The translations under genes were made by a program, and so were the position numbers. From Lachnospiraceae bacterium KM106-2 (GTDB lineage Bacteria > Bacillota > Clostridia > Lachnospirales > Lachnospiraceae), in assembly GCA_009731425.1 (NCBI GenBank), contig AP018794.1:937960-1001959 (forward strand): DNA of 64,000 nucleotides, written 5' to 3'. Below the pieces are notes generated by a model. That model saw only the letters and a list, made by a program, of their open reading frames with translations. It did not search any database and was not told the DNA's origin. Positions 8,211 to 17,711 of this stretch are shown in pieces; the first letter of the stretch is position 1; every line of letters begins with the position of its first letter.

Positions 8211-9686
8211 ATGGACAATTTTAACGTATATAAAGATATACAAGCCCGTACTAACGGAGAAATTTATATCGGCGTAGTGGGTCCTGTGCGTACTGGAAAG
8301 TCAACCTTTATCAAACGTTTTATGGACTTATTGGTTATTCCTAATATAGAAGATGTCCATAGCAAAGAAAGAGCGATTGATGAGTTGCCTCAAAGCGCTG
8401 CCGGAAAGACGATCATGACGACAGAGCCAAAATTTATTCCGAAGGAAGCAGCAGAGGTAAGTTTGTCTGAGGATACGAAAGTAAAGATCAGGCTGATCGA
8501 CTGTGTCGGTTATATGGTAGAGGGTGCCTCTGGCCATATTGAAAATGATCAAGAAAGGCTTGTTAAGACACCTTGGGTGGATCATGAGATTCCATTTACC
8601 CAGGCAGCAGAGCTTGGCACTAAGAAAGTGATCAATGATCACTCAACGATTGGAATCGTAATTACGACGGATGGCAGCTTTGGCGATATTGAACGGGATG
8701 CGTATGAAAAGCCAGAGGAGCGTACCGTTGCAGAACTTAAGAAAATCGGTAAACCATTTATTGTTCTTCTCAACACGAGTCGCCCATATTCAGATGAATC
8801 GGTTGATTTAGCAAAGACATTGGCAGATCGTTATCAAGTACCGGTTATGCCTGTGAATTGTGAGCAGTTAAAGAAAGAAGACATTACAAGGATTATGGAA
8901 AGTATCTTATCCGAATTCCCAATTACTTGTATTAATTTCTATACGCCTAAATGGGTCGAGATGCTTCCAAACACCCACTATCTCAAACAGGATCTTTTGA
9001 ATGTGCTGAAAGACACGTTAAAAAATCTGACTTTGATCCGTGATGTCATGTATCAGAATTTTGATTCTGAAAGCGAGTATGTGAAAGAGTTTAAGATCGA
9101 TCAGATCAATCTGCAGACGGGTGAAGTAGCGGTTAATGTCGCTTTTGATGAAATCTATTACTATAATATTTTGTCGGATCTAATTGGTGTTCCAATCGCT
9201 GGTGAGTATCAGCTGATATCTACATTAAGAAAATTAGCTAAGATGAAAAATGAATATGATAAGGTAAGTAAGGCTTGTGAAGATGTTAGAATGCGTGGTT
9301 ATGGTGTTGTGACTCCATCGCAAGAGGAAATAACAATAGAGGATCCTGAGATTATTCGTCATGGAAATAAATACGGTGTGAAAATTAAAGCTTCTGCACC
9401 AAGTATTCATATGATTAAAGCGAACATCGAGACAGAAATTGCACCAATTGTAGGGAGCGAGCAGCAGGCAGTTGATTTGATCGAATACATAGAAGATAAT
9501 ACGAAGGACAATCCAGAAGGAATATGGGAGACTAATATATTTGGCAAGAGTATCGAACAACTTGTTAATGATGGCATCAATAATAAGATTTATAAGATGA
9601 CAGATGAGAGCCAACTGAAATTGCAGGATACGATGCAGAAAATCGTCAATGATAGTAATGGTGGAATTATTTGTATCATTATTTAA
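8211..9686 (+). CDS. spoIVA: Stage IV sporulation protein A, spore coat morphogenetic ATPase
   Basis: A 491-residue protein at the family's usual length. SpoIVA is made in the mother cell, hydrolyses ATP and polymerises on the forespore surface as the base of the coat. The N-terminus shows the Walker A motif GPVRTGKS (residues 24-31), followed by the conserved SAAGKTIMTTEPKF region and an LIDCVGYMVEG segment. The C-terminus ends in the hydrophobic GGIICIII tail, typical of the anchor that contacts SpoVM-decorated membrane. It stands alone between a sigmaE-like promoter and a terminator. Its presence shows that the organism sporulates. Confidence 0.97.
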   Translation: MDNFNVYKDIQARTNGEIYIGVVGPVRTGKSTFIKRFMDLLVIPNIEDVHSKERAIDELPQSAAGKTIMTTEPKFIPKEAAEVSLSEDTKVKIRLIDCVGYMVEGASGHIENDQERLVKTPWVDHEIPFTQAAELGTKKVINDHSTIGIVITTDGSFGDIERDAYEKPEERTVAELKKIGKPFIVLLNTSRPYSDESVDLAKTLADRYQVPVMPVNCEQLKKEDITRIMESILSEFPITCINFYTPKWVEMLPNTHYLKQDLLNVLKDTLKNLTLIRDVMYQNFDSESEYVKEFKIDQINLQTGEVAVNVAFDEIYYYNILSDLIGVPIAGEYQLISTLRKLAKMKNEYDKVSKACEDVRMRGYGVVTPSQEEITIEDPEIIRHGNKYGVKIKASAPSIHMIKANIETEIAPIVGSEQQAVDLIEYIEDNTKDNPEGIWETNIFGKSIEQLVNDGINNKIYKMTDESQLKLQDTMQKIVNDSNGGIICIII

Positions 9687-9736
9687 GATCGTTTATGAAG
9701 TAATCTCAATCAGGATTAACTTAATATTACAAATCT

Positions 9737-9778
9737 AAGAGGTGGATTTTTAGCTCATTAAAAATCCACCTCTTTTTA
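9737..9778 (+). terminator. Rho-independent terminator after spoIVA
   Basis: A perfect 16-bp stem (9737-9752 with 9759-9774) with a 6-base loop, followed by T residues. Confidence 0.93.
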
Positions 9779-9847
9779 CATATTTAGAGAGAGAATGGAA
9801 AATAATATTTTAATAGTGATGATAAATTACAGAATAGTTTCAAAATG

Positions 9848-9876
9848 TTGACAGAATAGTGAAATGTTGTTATAAT
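9848..9876 (+). promoter_or_regulatory. Consensus sigmaA promoter (TTGACA-17-TATAAT)
   Basis: Exact TTGACA (9848-9853) and TATAAT (9871-9876) with 17-base spacing. This should be a strong promoter, with an untranslated leader of about 80 bases before the wall hydrolase at 9963. Confidence 0.88.
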
Positions 9877-9962
9877 AAAAATTAATAATATTAACAATTT
9901 TGTAACATTTAAAAATACAAAAGAAGTTTGTAAGATATGAGAATTTGTTAGGAGGATTTTTC

Positions 9963-11060
9963 ATGAAAAAAAGTATGATGACGTTATCGTTATGCGGTAT
10001 TGGCCTTAGTTTTTCCATGATTGCCAGTTCTTTAACAGTAGATGCGTCTTCAATCAAGGGTGAACAGCCAGTGGCTGGGATCATAGTTTCATTAGATAAG
10101 TACTATGAAAATACTCAGAACCTTTCTGCAACAGATGCTAATACAACTACAACATTAGAGAAATTTAATACAAAAGAAGAACAAGCGGCAGCCGATAAAG
10201 CGAAAGAAAAAGAAGCAAAGAAATACAAAAATATTGGTATTGCTAACGTTGATAAGTATTTAAATATTCGTAAAAAGGCAAGTGAAACTTCAGAAGTTGT
10301 TGGTAAACTTCCTACTAATGCTGGATGTACGATTACTAGTAAAAAGAATGGTTGGGCGAAGATCAAGTCTGGTAAAGTAACGGGATATGTTTCCCTCGAT
10401 TATCTTGTTACCGGCGACAAAGTGCCTGCATTAGCTAAGAAAGTTGGATATAAAGTAGCAACAGTTACAGAAGTAACTGTTCGTTTAAGAGAAAAGAAGA
10501 GTACAGATAGTACAACTTTAACCTTGATCCCTCAAGATGAGAAGTTACGTGTCATCAGTTCAAAAGATGACGAATGGGTTAAAGTAAGCGTTGATGATTT
10601 AAAAGGATATGTTAAGAAAGATTTTGTTACAATCAAGACAGAGCTTAAAAAAGCAGTATCTGATTCTGATGTGAAGGAAGATGCTTCAACGGGTGTGACA
10701 AGCGTTCGTGCGGGAATGGTATCTTATGCAAAACAATTCCTTGGTAATTCTTATGTTTGGGGTGGTACAAGCTTAACAGGCGGTACGGACTGCTCAGGAT
10801 TTACAATGAGAATTTATCAGAAATTCGGTTATTCTATCAGCAGAACAAGTCGTGCACAGGCACACAATGGTACATCGATCAGTTTATCTCAGATCAAGCC
10901 TGGTGACTTATTATTCTATGCATCCAAAGGAACGATCAATCATGTTGCTATGTATGTTGGAAATGGTCAGATCATCCATGCAAGCAATCCATCTGATGGT
11001 ATTAAGATCAGTAATGCATATTATCGAACTCCTGCCAAAGCAGTTCGAATTATTAATTAA
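9963..11060 (+). CDS. Secreted SH3b-NlpC/P60 peptidoglycan hydrolase
   Basis: A 365-residue exported protein: a signal peptide (about residues 1-30), two SH3b domains that bind cell wall (about 75-140 and 155-225, each with a VNVR/LNIRKKAS or VRLREKKS-type opening) and a C-terminal NlpC/P60 cysteine peptidase (about 245-365). The catalytic set is visible: C277 in TDCSGF, H327 in NHVAMY and H339 in IIHAS. The family cuts D-gamma-Glu-diamino acid bonds in stem peptides during wall remodelling. I chose ATG 9963, 8 bases after AGGAGG; an in-frame start at 9945 has no ribosome site. The consensus promoter suggests high expression. Confidence 0.92.
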   Translation: MKKSMMTLSLCGIGLSFSMIASSLTVDASSIKGEQPVAGIIVSLDKYYENTQNLSATDANTTTTLEKFNTKEEQAAADKAKEKEAKKYKNIGIANVDKYLNIRKKASETSEVVGKLPTNAGCTITSKKNGWAKIKSGKVTGYVSLDYLVTGDKVPALAKKVGYKVATVTEVTVRLREKKSTDSTTLTLIPQDEKLRVISSKDDEWVKVSVDDLKGYVKKDFVTIKTELKKAVSDSDVKEDASTGVTSVRAGMVSYAKQFLGNSYVWGGTSLTGGTDCSGFTMRIYQKFGYSISRTSRAQAHNGTSISLSQIKPGDLLFYASKGTINHVAMYVGNGQIIHASNPSDGIKISNAYYRTPAKAVRIIN

Positions 11061-11068
11061 TAGAATAG

Positions 11069-11111
11069 AAAGCACTTCATGAAACTTAAGGTTTCTTGAA
11101 GTGCTTTTTTC
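11069..11111 (+). terminator. Rho-independent terminator after the NlpC/P60 gene
   Basis: A 17-bp stem with one mismatch (11069-11085 with 11091-11107), followed by a T run. Confidence 0.9.
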
Positions 11112-11133
11112 TTGGATGGATTATTCAGAAAAC

Positions 11134-11162
11134 TTGCAATGCCTGTCAGCTTCCTCTATAAT
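11134..11162 (+). promoter_or_regulatory. SigmaA-type promoter (TTGCAA-17-TATAAT)
   Basis: TTGCAA (11134-11139) and TATAAT (11157-11162) with 17-base spacing, 36 bases before the MutS-like gene. Confidence 0.75.
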
Positions 11163-11198
11163 AAATACAATATGAGTAATTACATTTAGGAGGAGTTT

Positions 11199-12875
11199 AT
11201 GGAATTAGTAATCATTGTAGTGGCAATTCTCATTGGATTAGTCATTAAATCTATTTTAGATAATAAAAAGAACATGCAAGTGTTAGAAGATGAAATTCGT
11301 AATCGTTGGGGAAAAGCGCCGGTTAATGAATATACACAGGAAAAATATGATTCGATCAAGAAATATTACGAGGCTAACAAAGGGAAAAATGATGTGGATG
11401 ATATTACGTGGAATGACATCAATATGGATGATATCTACTTTTTAATGAATCAGACATCCTCTTCATTCGGAGAAGAGTATCTATACTCAATGCTTCATAA
11501 ACTTCAATTTGAAGAAGATCCTTTAATAGAAAGAGATCAGCTGATCCGCTTCTTTATGGAGCATCCAGAAGAGAGAGCGAAGATCCAGGTAGCATTAGCG
11601 AAACTTGGTAAGATGAATAATATTTCACTATATGAATATGTAAATCGTACTTCAGAAGTGAAATATATTAACACCAATTTCCATAGGGGCTGTATCTTTA
11701 GCTTGATCGCTGCGATCGCATTGATCTTTGTGAATCCATTCCTTGGCTTAGTTGGTACGATGGTAGCAATCAGTCATAACTTATTAAGTTATTATAAGAC
11801 AAAAGGAAATATTGAAAATTATTTTGCTGTATTTGGATATGTCATTCGAATGACAGATTGTCTAAGTGAATTAGGAACGATTCAAAATGATGAAGTAAAA
11901 GAGTATATTGATGAACTTACAAATATCAATAAGAAATTCACTAGTTTCAAGCGCGGTTCTTGGATCGTAGTTGCTGGAAAGCAGTTAACCGGTGGTTTCG
12001 CCGATTTAATACTTGATAATTTCCGTATGTTATTTCATGTGGATCTATTAAAGTTTAATCAGATGCTTCGTGAATTTAGAAAACATCAAGAAGATTTTAA
12101 TTATGTATTTGATACCCTTGGTTTACTAGATAGTTGTATTGCAGTTGGTAATTTTAGAACTTGGTTAAATGGTAACTACTGTGAACCTAATTTAGAACAG
12201 ACAAAAGTTGCTTTTATAAAAGCGGACAATTTATATCATCCATTATTATCTGATCCTGTATCAAATTCTATCTTTGAAAAACGTCCTGTGTTAATTACCG
12301 GATCCAATGCATCTGGTAAATCAACATTTTTAAAGACGCTTGCAATCAATGCAATTCTGTCGCAGACAATCTATACAAGTTTGTCTAGTGCATATCATGC
12401 AAGTTACTTTAAAGTAATGTCGTCTATGGCATTAAAAGATGATATATTTAATCATGAAAGCTATTATATTGTCGAAATTAAATCGTTAAAGAGAATTTTA
12501 GATCAATTAGAGGATGAAATCCCAACGTTATGCTTTGTAGATGAAGTATTACGTGGAACGAATACACTAGAACGTATTGCGGCCAGCTCACAGATTCTTA
12601 TGAGTTTTGCAAGACGAAATGCAATCTGTTTTGCAGCGACACATGATATCGAATTGACTCATATCTTGGAAAATTATTATTCTAATTATCATTTCCAGGA
12701 AGAAATCACAGATGATAAGATTGTTTTCGATTATCAATTGAACAAAGGCCGTGCAACGAGCAAAAATGCAATAAATTTATTAAAATTGATTGGGTATGAT
12801 AAGAATATCATCGACTCAGCAAATGAACAGGCAAATGACTTCTTAAAAAATGGTACTTGGGAATCATTCCAATAA
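11199..12875 (+). CDS. Membrane-anchored MutS-related ATPase
   Basis: A 558-residue protein with the MutS-type ABC ATPase domain at its C-terminus: Walker A TGSNASGKST (near 368-377), Walker B LCFVDEVLRGTNT and the AATHDIELT H-loop region. It lacks the mismatch-binding N-terminal domain of true MutS. Instead it has an N-terminal membrane segment (about 3-20) and a hydrophobic hairpin near residues 165-200. Proteins of this build are common in Clostridia and Bacteroidetes, but their job is not known; they are unlikely to do classical mismatch repair. AGGAGG precedes the ATG. It sits directly before mutS but has its own promoter. Confidence 0.85.
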   Translation: MELVIIVVAILIGLVIKSILDNKKNMQVLEDEIRNRWGKAPVNEYTQEKYDSIKKYYEANKGKNDVDDITWNDINMDDIYFLMNQTSSSFGEEYLYSMLHKLQFEEDPLIERDQLIRFFMEHPEERAKIQVALAKLGKMNNISLYEYVNRTSEVKYINTNFHRGCIFSLIAAIALIFVNPFLGLVGTMVAISHNLLSYYKTKGNIENYFAVFGYVIRMTDCLSELGTIQNDEVKEYIDELTNINKKFTSFKRGSWIVVAGKQLTGGFADLILDNFRMLFHVDLLKFNQMLREFRKHQEDFNYVFDTLGLLDSCIAVGNFRTWLNGNYCEPNLEQTKVAFIKADNLYHPLLSDPVSNSIFEKRPVLITGSNASGKSTFLKTLAINAILSQTIYTSLSSAYHASYFKVMSSMALKDDIFNHESYYIVEIKSLKRILDQLEDEIPTLCFVDEVLRGTNTLERIAASSQILMSFARRNAICFAATHDIELTHILENYYSNYHFQEEITDDKIVFDYQLNKGRATSKNAINLLKLIGYDKNIIDSANEQANDFLKNGTWESFQ

Positions 12876-12884
12876 ATTAAGAGG

Positions 12885-12913
12885 TTGCCTGTGCCTGATA
12901 GGTAGAGTATAAT
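12885..12913 (+). promoter_or_regulatory. SigmaA-type promoter of the mutS operon (TTGCCT-17-TATAAT)
   Basis: TTGCCT (12885-12890) and TATAAT (12908-12913), 17 bases apart. A 9-bp stem (12918-12926 with 12939-12947, one G-U pair) lies almost exactly at the predicted transcript 5' end. It has no T run and may protect the mRNA end rather than terminate. Confidence 0.7.
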
Positions 12914-13002
12914 GTATAAAGCTGTCGTGTTGAGTCATGGCAGCTTTAGAAATTTAAAGAATGGTATAGAAGATACCTTTAGATAAAGAAAGGAAGTAAA
13001 CT

Positions 13003-15633
13003 ATGAGTGCGTTAACACCGATGATGCAGCAATATGTGAAAACCAAGGAAGAATATAAGGACTGCATCCTTTTTTATCGTCTCGGCGATTTTTATGAAAT
13101 GTTTTTTGATGATGCGATCACAGCGAGTAAAGAACTGGAGATTACATTAACAGGTAAGAATTGCGGTCTCGAAGAAAGAGCTCCTATGTGTGGAATCCCA
13201 TTCCATGCAGTAGACGGTTATCTTGATAAATTAGTAAATAGAGGTTACAAAGTAGCGATCTGTGAACAAGTGGAGGATCCAAAGCTTGCCAAAGGTCTTG
13301 TAAAGAGAGAGGTTATCCGTATCGTAACACCAGGAACTACAATTAATACAGGTTCCTTAGATGAGACGAAAAATAATTACCTGATGAGCATTATCTATAC
13401 GACCAATGCCTATGGTGTATCGATCATCGATATTACAACAGGTGATTACTATGTAACAGAGGTCGATAATGAGAGAAAATTATTGGATGAGATCAACAAA
13501 TATGCGCCATCTGAAATTATTTGTAATGAGTCCTTTTTAGTATCGGGCATCGATCTAGATGATTTACGACATCGTCTGCATATCTCTGTTTCTGCGTTGG
13601 AATCTTGGTATTATGATGAAGAAACTTGTATCAAGTTATTGAAAGAACATTTTAAAGTGGGTTCTCTTGATGGGCTTGGATTACAGGATTATAGCATCGG
13701 TGTTATTGCTGCAGGTGCAATCATGCAATATTTATTCGAAACTCAGAAGAATAATTTAGAGCAGATTACGAAGATTCAGCCATATCGTACTTCAAAATTC
13801 ATGGTGTTAGATAGTTCCACAAGACGTAATTTAGAGCTTGTTGAGACGTTACGAGAAAAACAAAAGAGGGGATCCTTACTATGGGTGCTTGATAAGACAA
13901 AGACAGCAATGGGTGCACGTCTTCTTAGAAGTTATATCGAGCAGCCATTAATTGAGGTGTCCGAAATTAAGGAACGTCTCAATGCAATTGAAGAGATCAA
14001 TGATAATGTGATCACTCGTGAAGAGATTCGTGAATATTTAAATCCAATCTATGATATGGAACGTCTTTTAAGTAAGATCGTTTATAAGAGCGCGAATCCT
14101 AGAGATTTAATTGCATTTGCAAGCTCACTTAGTATGCTTCCACATATTAAAACATTGCTTGGCGGACTTCATTCCGATTTATTAGAAAGAACTTTCGATA
14201 CAATGGATTCCTTAGAGGATTTATGCGGTCTGATCAATCGTTCGATTGAAGAAGATCCTCCGATTTCGGTTCGTGAAGGAAGTATCATCAAGACTGGTTA
14301 TCATGAAGAGGTCGACAAACTTCGTAAAGCAAAGACAGATGGAAAGACATGGATTGCTGAACTAGAATCGAAAGAACGCGAAGAAACAGGAATTAAGAAT
14401 CTTAAAATCAAATATAATAAAGTTTTCGGTTATTACCTCGAAGTTACAAACTCTTATAAAGAATTAGTACCAGAAGGATGGACAAGAAAACAGACATTGA
14501 CAAATGCTGAGCGTTATATTACTCCTGAATTAAAAGAACTTGAGGATATGATCCTTGGAGCGGAAGACAAGCTTTATGCATTAGAATATGATTTATTCCA
14601 AGAAGTGAGACAGACGATCGCCAATGAAGTAACGAGAATTCAGACTTCAGCGAAGGCAGTTGCTATTGTCGATGTATTTACTTCTTTAGCACTTGTTGCA
14701 GAACAAAATAACTTTGTAAAACCTAAGGTAAATCAAAAAGGAATTATCGATATTAAAGATGGTCGTCATCCAGTTGTCGAAAAAATGATGAACCATGATT
14801 TATTTGTCTCTAACGATACTTATTTAGATAATAAGCAAAACCGTGTGTCAATTATTACAGGACCGAATATGGCTGGTAAATCAACTTATATGCGTCAAAC
14901 AGCATTGATTGTCCTTATGGCGCAGATCGGTTCTTATGTACCATGTAAAGAAGCGAATATCGGTATTGTGGATCGTATTTTCACACGTGTTGGCGCTAGT
15001 GATGATCTTGCAAGCGGACAAAGTACATTCATGGTGGAAATGACGGAAGTTGCCAACATTCTACGTAATGCGACTAAAAACAGTTTACTTATTTTAGACG
15101 AAATCGGACGTGGAACGAGTACTTTCGACGGCTTAAGTATTGCCTGGGCTGTAGTAGAGCATATCAGTAATACAAAAATGCTTGGAGCTAAGACGTTATT
15201 TGCAACTCACTATCATGAATTGACAGAATTAGAAGGTAAAATTGATGGTGTTAATAATTACTGTATCGCAGTAAAAGAACAAGGAGACGATATCGTTTTC
15301 TTACGTAAGATCATTAAGGGCGGCGCAGATAAGAGTTATGGTATTCAGGTTGCGAAATTAGCCGGAGTTCCTGATCTAGTATTAATGCGAGCACGAGAAA
15401 TAGTAAATGAGTTAAGCTCTCATGATATTACAGCTAAAGCTCGTAATATCCTTCAAAATGATGTGGCAGAAGATGATAGTGCACAATTATCAATTTTTGA
15501 TATTACAAAGGATTATGAAGACAAGAAACTTCATAACATTGTGGATCAAATTAAAGAGGTCGATTTAAACAATATGACTCCGATGAAAGCATTAGAGTTC
15601 CTATATGACCTTCAAAAAAAGAGTAAGGAATGA
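13003..15633 (+). CDS. mutS: DNA mismatch repair protein MutS
   Basis: An 876-residue protein of full family length. MutS binds mispaired bases and recruits MutL. The N-terminal mismatch wedge F-x-E is present (F30 and E32 in GDFYEMF). The C-terminal ATPase has Walker A GPNMAGKST, the DDLASGQSTFMVEM signature, Walker B LLILDEIGRGTST and the FATHYHELT switch. The gene is 6 bases before mutL and starts the mutS-mutL-miaA cluster; GAAAGGAAG lies upstream of the ATG. Confidence 0.98.
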   Translation: MSALTPMMQQYVKTKEEYKDCILFYRLGDFYEMFFDDAITASKELEITLTGKNCGLEERAPMCGIPFHAVDGYLDKLVNRGYKVAICEQVEDPKLAKGLVKREVIRIVTPGTTINTGSLDETKNNYLMSIIYTTNAYGVSIIDITTGDYYVTEVDNERKLLDEINKYAPSEIICNESFLVSGIDLDDLRHRLHISVSALESWYYDEETCIKLLKEHFKVGSLDGLGLQDYSIGVIAAGAIMQYLFETQKNNLEQITKIQPYRTSKFMVLDSSTRRNLELVETLREKQKRGSLLWVLDKTKTAMGARLLRSYIEQPLIEVSEIKERLNAIEEINDNVITREEIREYLNPIYDMERLLSKIVYKSANPRDLIAFASSLSMLPHIKTLLGGLHSDLLERTFDTMDSLEDLCGLINRSIEEDPPISVREGSIIKTGYHEEVDKLRKAKTDGKTWIAELESKEREETGIKNLKIKYNKVFGYYLEVTNSYKELVPEGWTRKQTLTNAERYITPELKELEDMILGAEDKLYALEYDLFQEVRQTIANEVTRIQTSAKAVAIVDVFTSLALVAEQNNFVKPKVNQKGIIDIKDGRHPVVEKMMNHDLFVSNDTYLDNKQNRVSIITGPNMAGKSTYMRQTALIVLMAQIGSYVPCKEANIGIVDRIFTRVGASDDLASGQSTFMVEMTEVANILRNATKNSLLILDEIGRGTSTFDGLSIAWAVVEHISNTKMLGAKTLFATHYHELTELEGKIDGVNNYCIAVKEQGDDIVFLRKIIKGGADKSYGIQVAKLAGVPDLVLMRAREIVNELSSHDITAKARNILQNDVAEDDSAQLSIFDITKDYEDKKLHNIVDQIKEVDLNNMTPMKALEFLYDLQKKSKE

Positions 15634-15639
15634 TAGAAA

Positions 15640-17697
15640 ATGGGTAAAATCACTCTATTAGATCAAAATACAATAAATAAAATTGCAGCAGGCGAAGTAA
15701 TCGAACGTCCTGCTGCGGTTGTAAAAGAGTTGGTTGAAAACGCGATCGATGCAGGCGCCAATGCGATCACCGTAGAAATTAAAGACGGGGGTATCAGCTT
15801 TATCCGTATCACGGACAATGGAAGTGGTATCAATAATGAGGATATTAAGACAGCATTTTTAAGACATGCGACAAGTAAGATCCGCTCAGTAGAGGATTTG
15901 CTTTGTGTATCGAGTCTTGGCTTCCGTGGTGAGGCATTGAGTTCTATCGCTTCAGTTGCTATGGTGGAACTGATCACAAAGACGCCGTCCTCCCTTTTAG
16001 GTACTCGATATTGTATCGAGGGGGGTATTGAAAAGTCATTAGATGAGATTGGATGTCCGGATGGAACAACCTTTATCGTCCGTAATCTATTTTTTAATAC
16101 GCCGGCAAGAAGAAAGTTTTTAAAGACTGCGACAACAGAAGGCGGTTACATTTATGATCTGATCGAGCGACTAGCTGTTTCACATCCGAATATCTCCTTT
16201 AAGTTATTGTCTAATAATCAGTTGAAGTTAAATACTTCTGGCAATAATAAATTAAAGGATATTCTTTATCATGTCTATGGACGGGATATTACGATGAACC
16301 TTACAGAGATTTCTGCGGAGATCGGAGACGTGAAAGTGAAAGGTTACATCGGTAAACCGATCATTACAAGAGGAAATCGTAATTATGAGAATTATTTCAT
16401 AAATGGACGATACATCAAGAGTCCGGTAATTATGAAAGCGATTGAAGAAGCATATCGTCCGTATATTATGTTACATCGATATCCATTCACAGCACTTCAT
16501 TTTACCATTCATTCCGATCTGATCGATGTGAATGTTCATCCGACTAAAATGGAGATTCGATTCCGTAATAGTGAAGAAATCTTTCAATTGACGAAAAAAG
16601 CCATCGAAGATGTCTTGTCTGAAAAAGAATTAATTCCGGAAGTAACTCTTACCGAAGAGAAAAAACCTGCTTATAAGCCGGTTATGAAACAAGCGGATAA
16701 AGGGCCTGAACCATTTGAGTCAAAACGAATGAAAGAAGAGGAAAAAGAAGTTGCGCATAAGCCTTCTTTCTTACAGCATAAAGAGATTGAGAAGCCGGAT
16801 GAGAAACTGGTACGAGCTTCGAATGAAGCATTAAAGACTATTCATGATACGATCTTTACAAAGGATGAGAGTGAAAAACCTCAACCACAGCTCTTAAGTC
16901 ACGAAAAAGTAGAAATGAAGGAAGAAGAGCCAGTATCAGTAGTACAGATCACACCACAAATCGAGACTCGTGAGTCGATGGTAAAAGAAGCAGATAATTA
17001 TCAAGCAAAGGTAACGATAGAAGAAAGTGTGGAAGAACCGGTTGTAGAACCAGTGAAAGCAGATACCAAACCAGCGCAGATGAATCTATTTGAAGAACGT
17101 TTATTATCTAAAGAAGCAGTAAAAGAGCATCGTATCATTGGACAACTATTTGCAACTTACTGGATCATCGAGTATAAAGATAAAATGTTTATGATCGATC
17201 AGCATGCTGCTCATGAGAAGGTACTTTATGAGAGAACGTTAAAAGCGCTAGCTGAGAAAAAACAAAATTCGCAGATGTTATTGCCTCCGATCGTTTTAAC
17301 CCTTGGTCCAAGAGAACAAGAGGTATTGGAAAAGCATAAAGAACAATTAAATCAATTGGGATTTGAAGTTGAGCCATTTGGTGGAAAAGAATTCTCCATT
17401 CGGGCGGTGCCAACGGATATGTTCGGTGTGGCAACCAAAGAAATTCTCATTGAGTTTATTGATTCGCTTGTCGATGATATTGGGGAGACGAATCCGGAGA
17501 TCATCTTAGAAAAGGCTGCAAGCATGTCTTGCAAGGCAGCGGTAAAAGGAAATCAGAAATTATCAGAACCAGAAGCAAGAGCGTTGATTGATGAACTGAT
17601 GACATTGGATAATCCTTATAACTGTCCTCATGGAAGACCCGTTATTATCTCCATGAGCAAATATGAAATAGAAAAGAAATTTAAACGTATTGTTTAG
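15640..17697 (+). CDS. mutL: DNA mismatch repair protein MutL (endonuclease type)
   Basis: A 685-residue protein. The GHKL ATPase half (about 1-330) shows ELVENAIDAGA, DNGSGI and RGEALSSIASV. A long acidic and proline-containing linker (about 340-490) joins it to the C-terminal dimerisation domain. That domain contains DQHAAHEKVLYE, the DQHA-x2-E-x4-E motif of MutL proteins that nick DNA. MutL therefore supplies the strand incision, as expected in bacteria without MutH. It lies between mutS and miaA. Confidence 0.97.
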   Translation: MGKITLLDQNTINKIAAGEVIERPAAVVKELVENAIDAGANAITVEIKDGGISFIRITDNGSGINNEDIKTAFLRHATSKIRSVEDLLCVSSLGFRGEALSSIASVAMVELITKTPSSLLGTRYCIEGGIEKSLDEIGCPDGTTFIVRNLFFNTPARRKFLKTATTEGGYIYDLIERLAVSHPNISFKLLSNNQLKLNTSGNNKLKDILYHVYGRDITMNLTEISAEIGDVKVKGYIGKPIITRGNRNYENYFINGRYIKSPVIMKAIEEAYRPYIMLHRYPFTALHFTIHSDLIDVNVHPTKMEIRFRNSEEIFQLTKKAIEDVLSEKELIPEVTLTEEKKPAYKPVMKQADKGPEPFESKRMKEEEKEVAHKPSFLQHKEIEKPDEKLVRASNEALKTIHDTIFTKDESEKPQPQLLSHEKVEMKEEEPVSVVQITPQIETRESMVKEADNYQAKVTIEESVEEPVVEPVKADTKPAQMNLFEERLLSKEAVKEHRIIGQLFATYWIIEYKDKMFMIDQHAAHEKVLYERTLKALAEKKQNSQMLLPPIVLTLGPREQEVLEKHKEQLNQLGFEVEPFGGKEFSIRAVPTDMFGVATKEILIEFIDSLVDDIGETNPEIILEKAASMSCKAAVKGNQKLSEPEARALIDELMTLDNPYNCPHGRPVIISMSKYEIEKKFKRIV

Positions 17698-17711
17698 AGG
17701 CGGGAGGATTT

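Noticed and set aside
15663..15977. Long open frame antisense to mutL, and similar antisense frames throughout (for example 9234-9614, 21024-21392, 54099-54464)
   Set aside because: They lie fully opposite well-supported genes, lack ribosome sites and have low-complexity or Ser/His/Leu-rich products typical of shadow frames.
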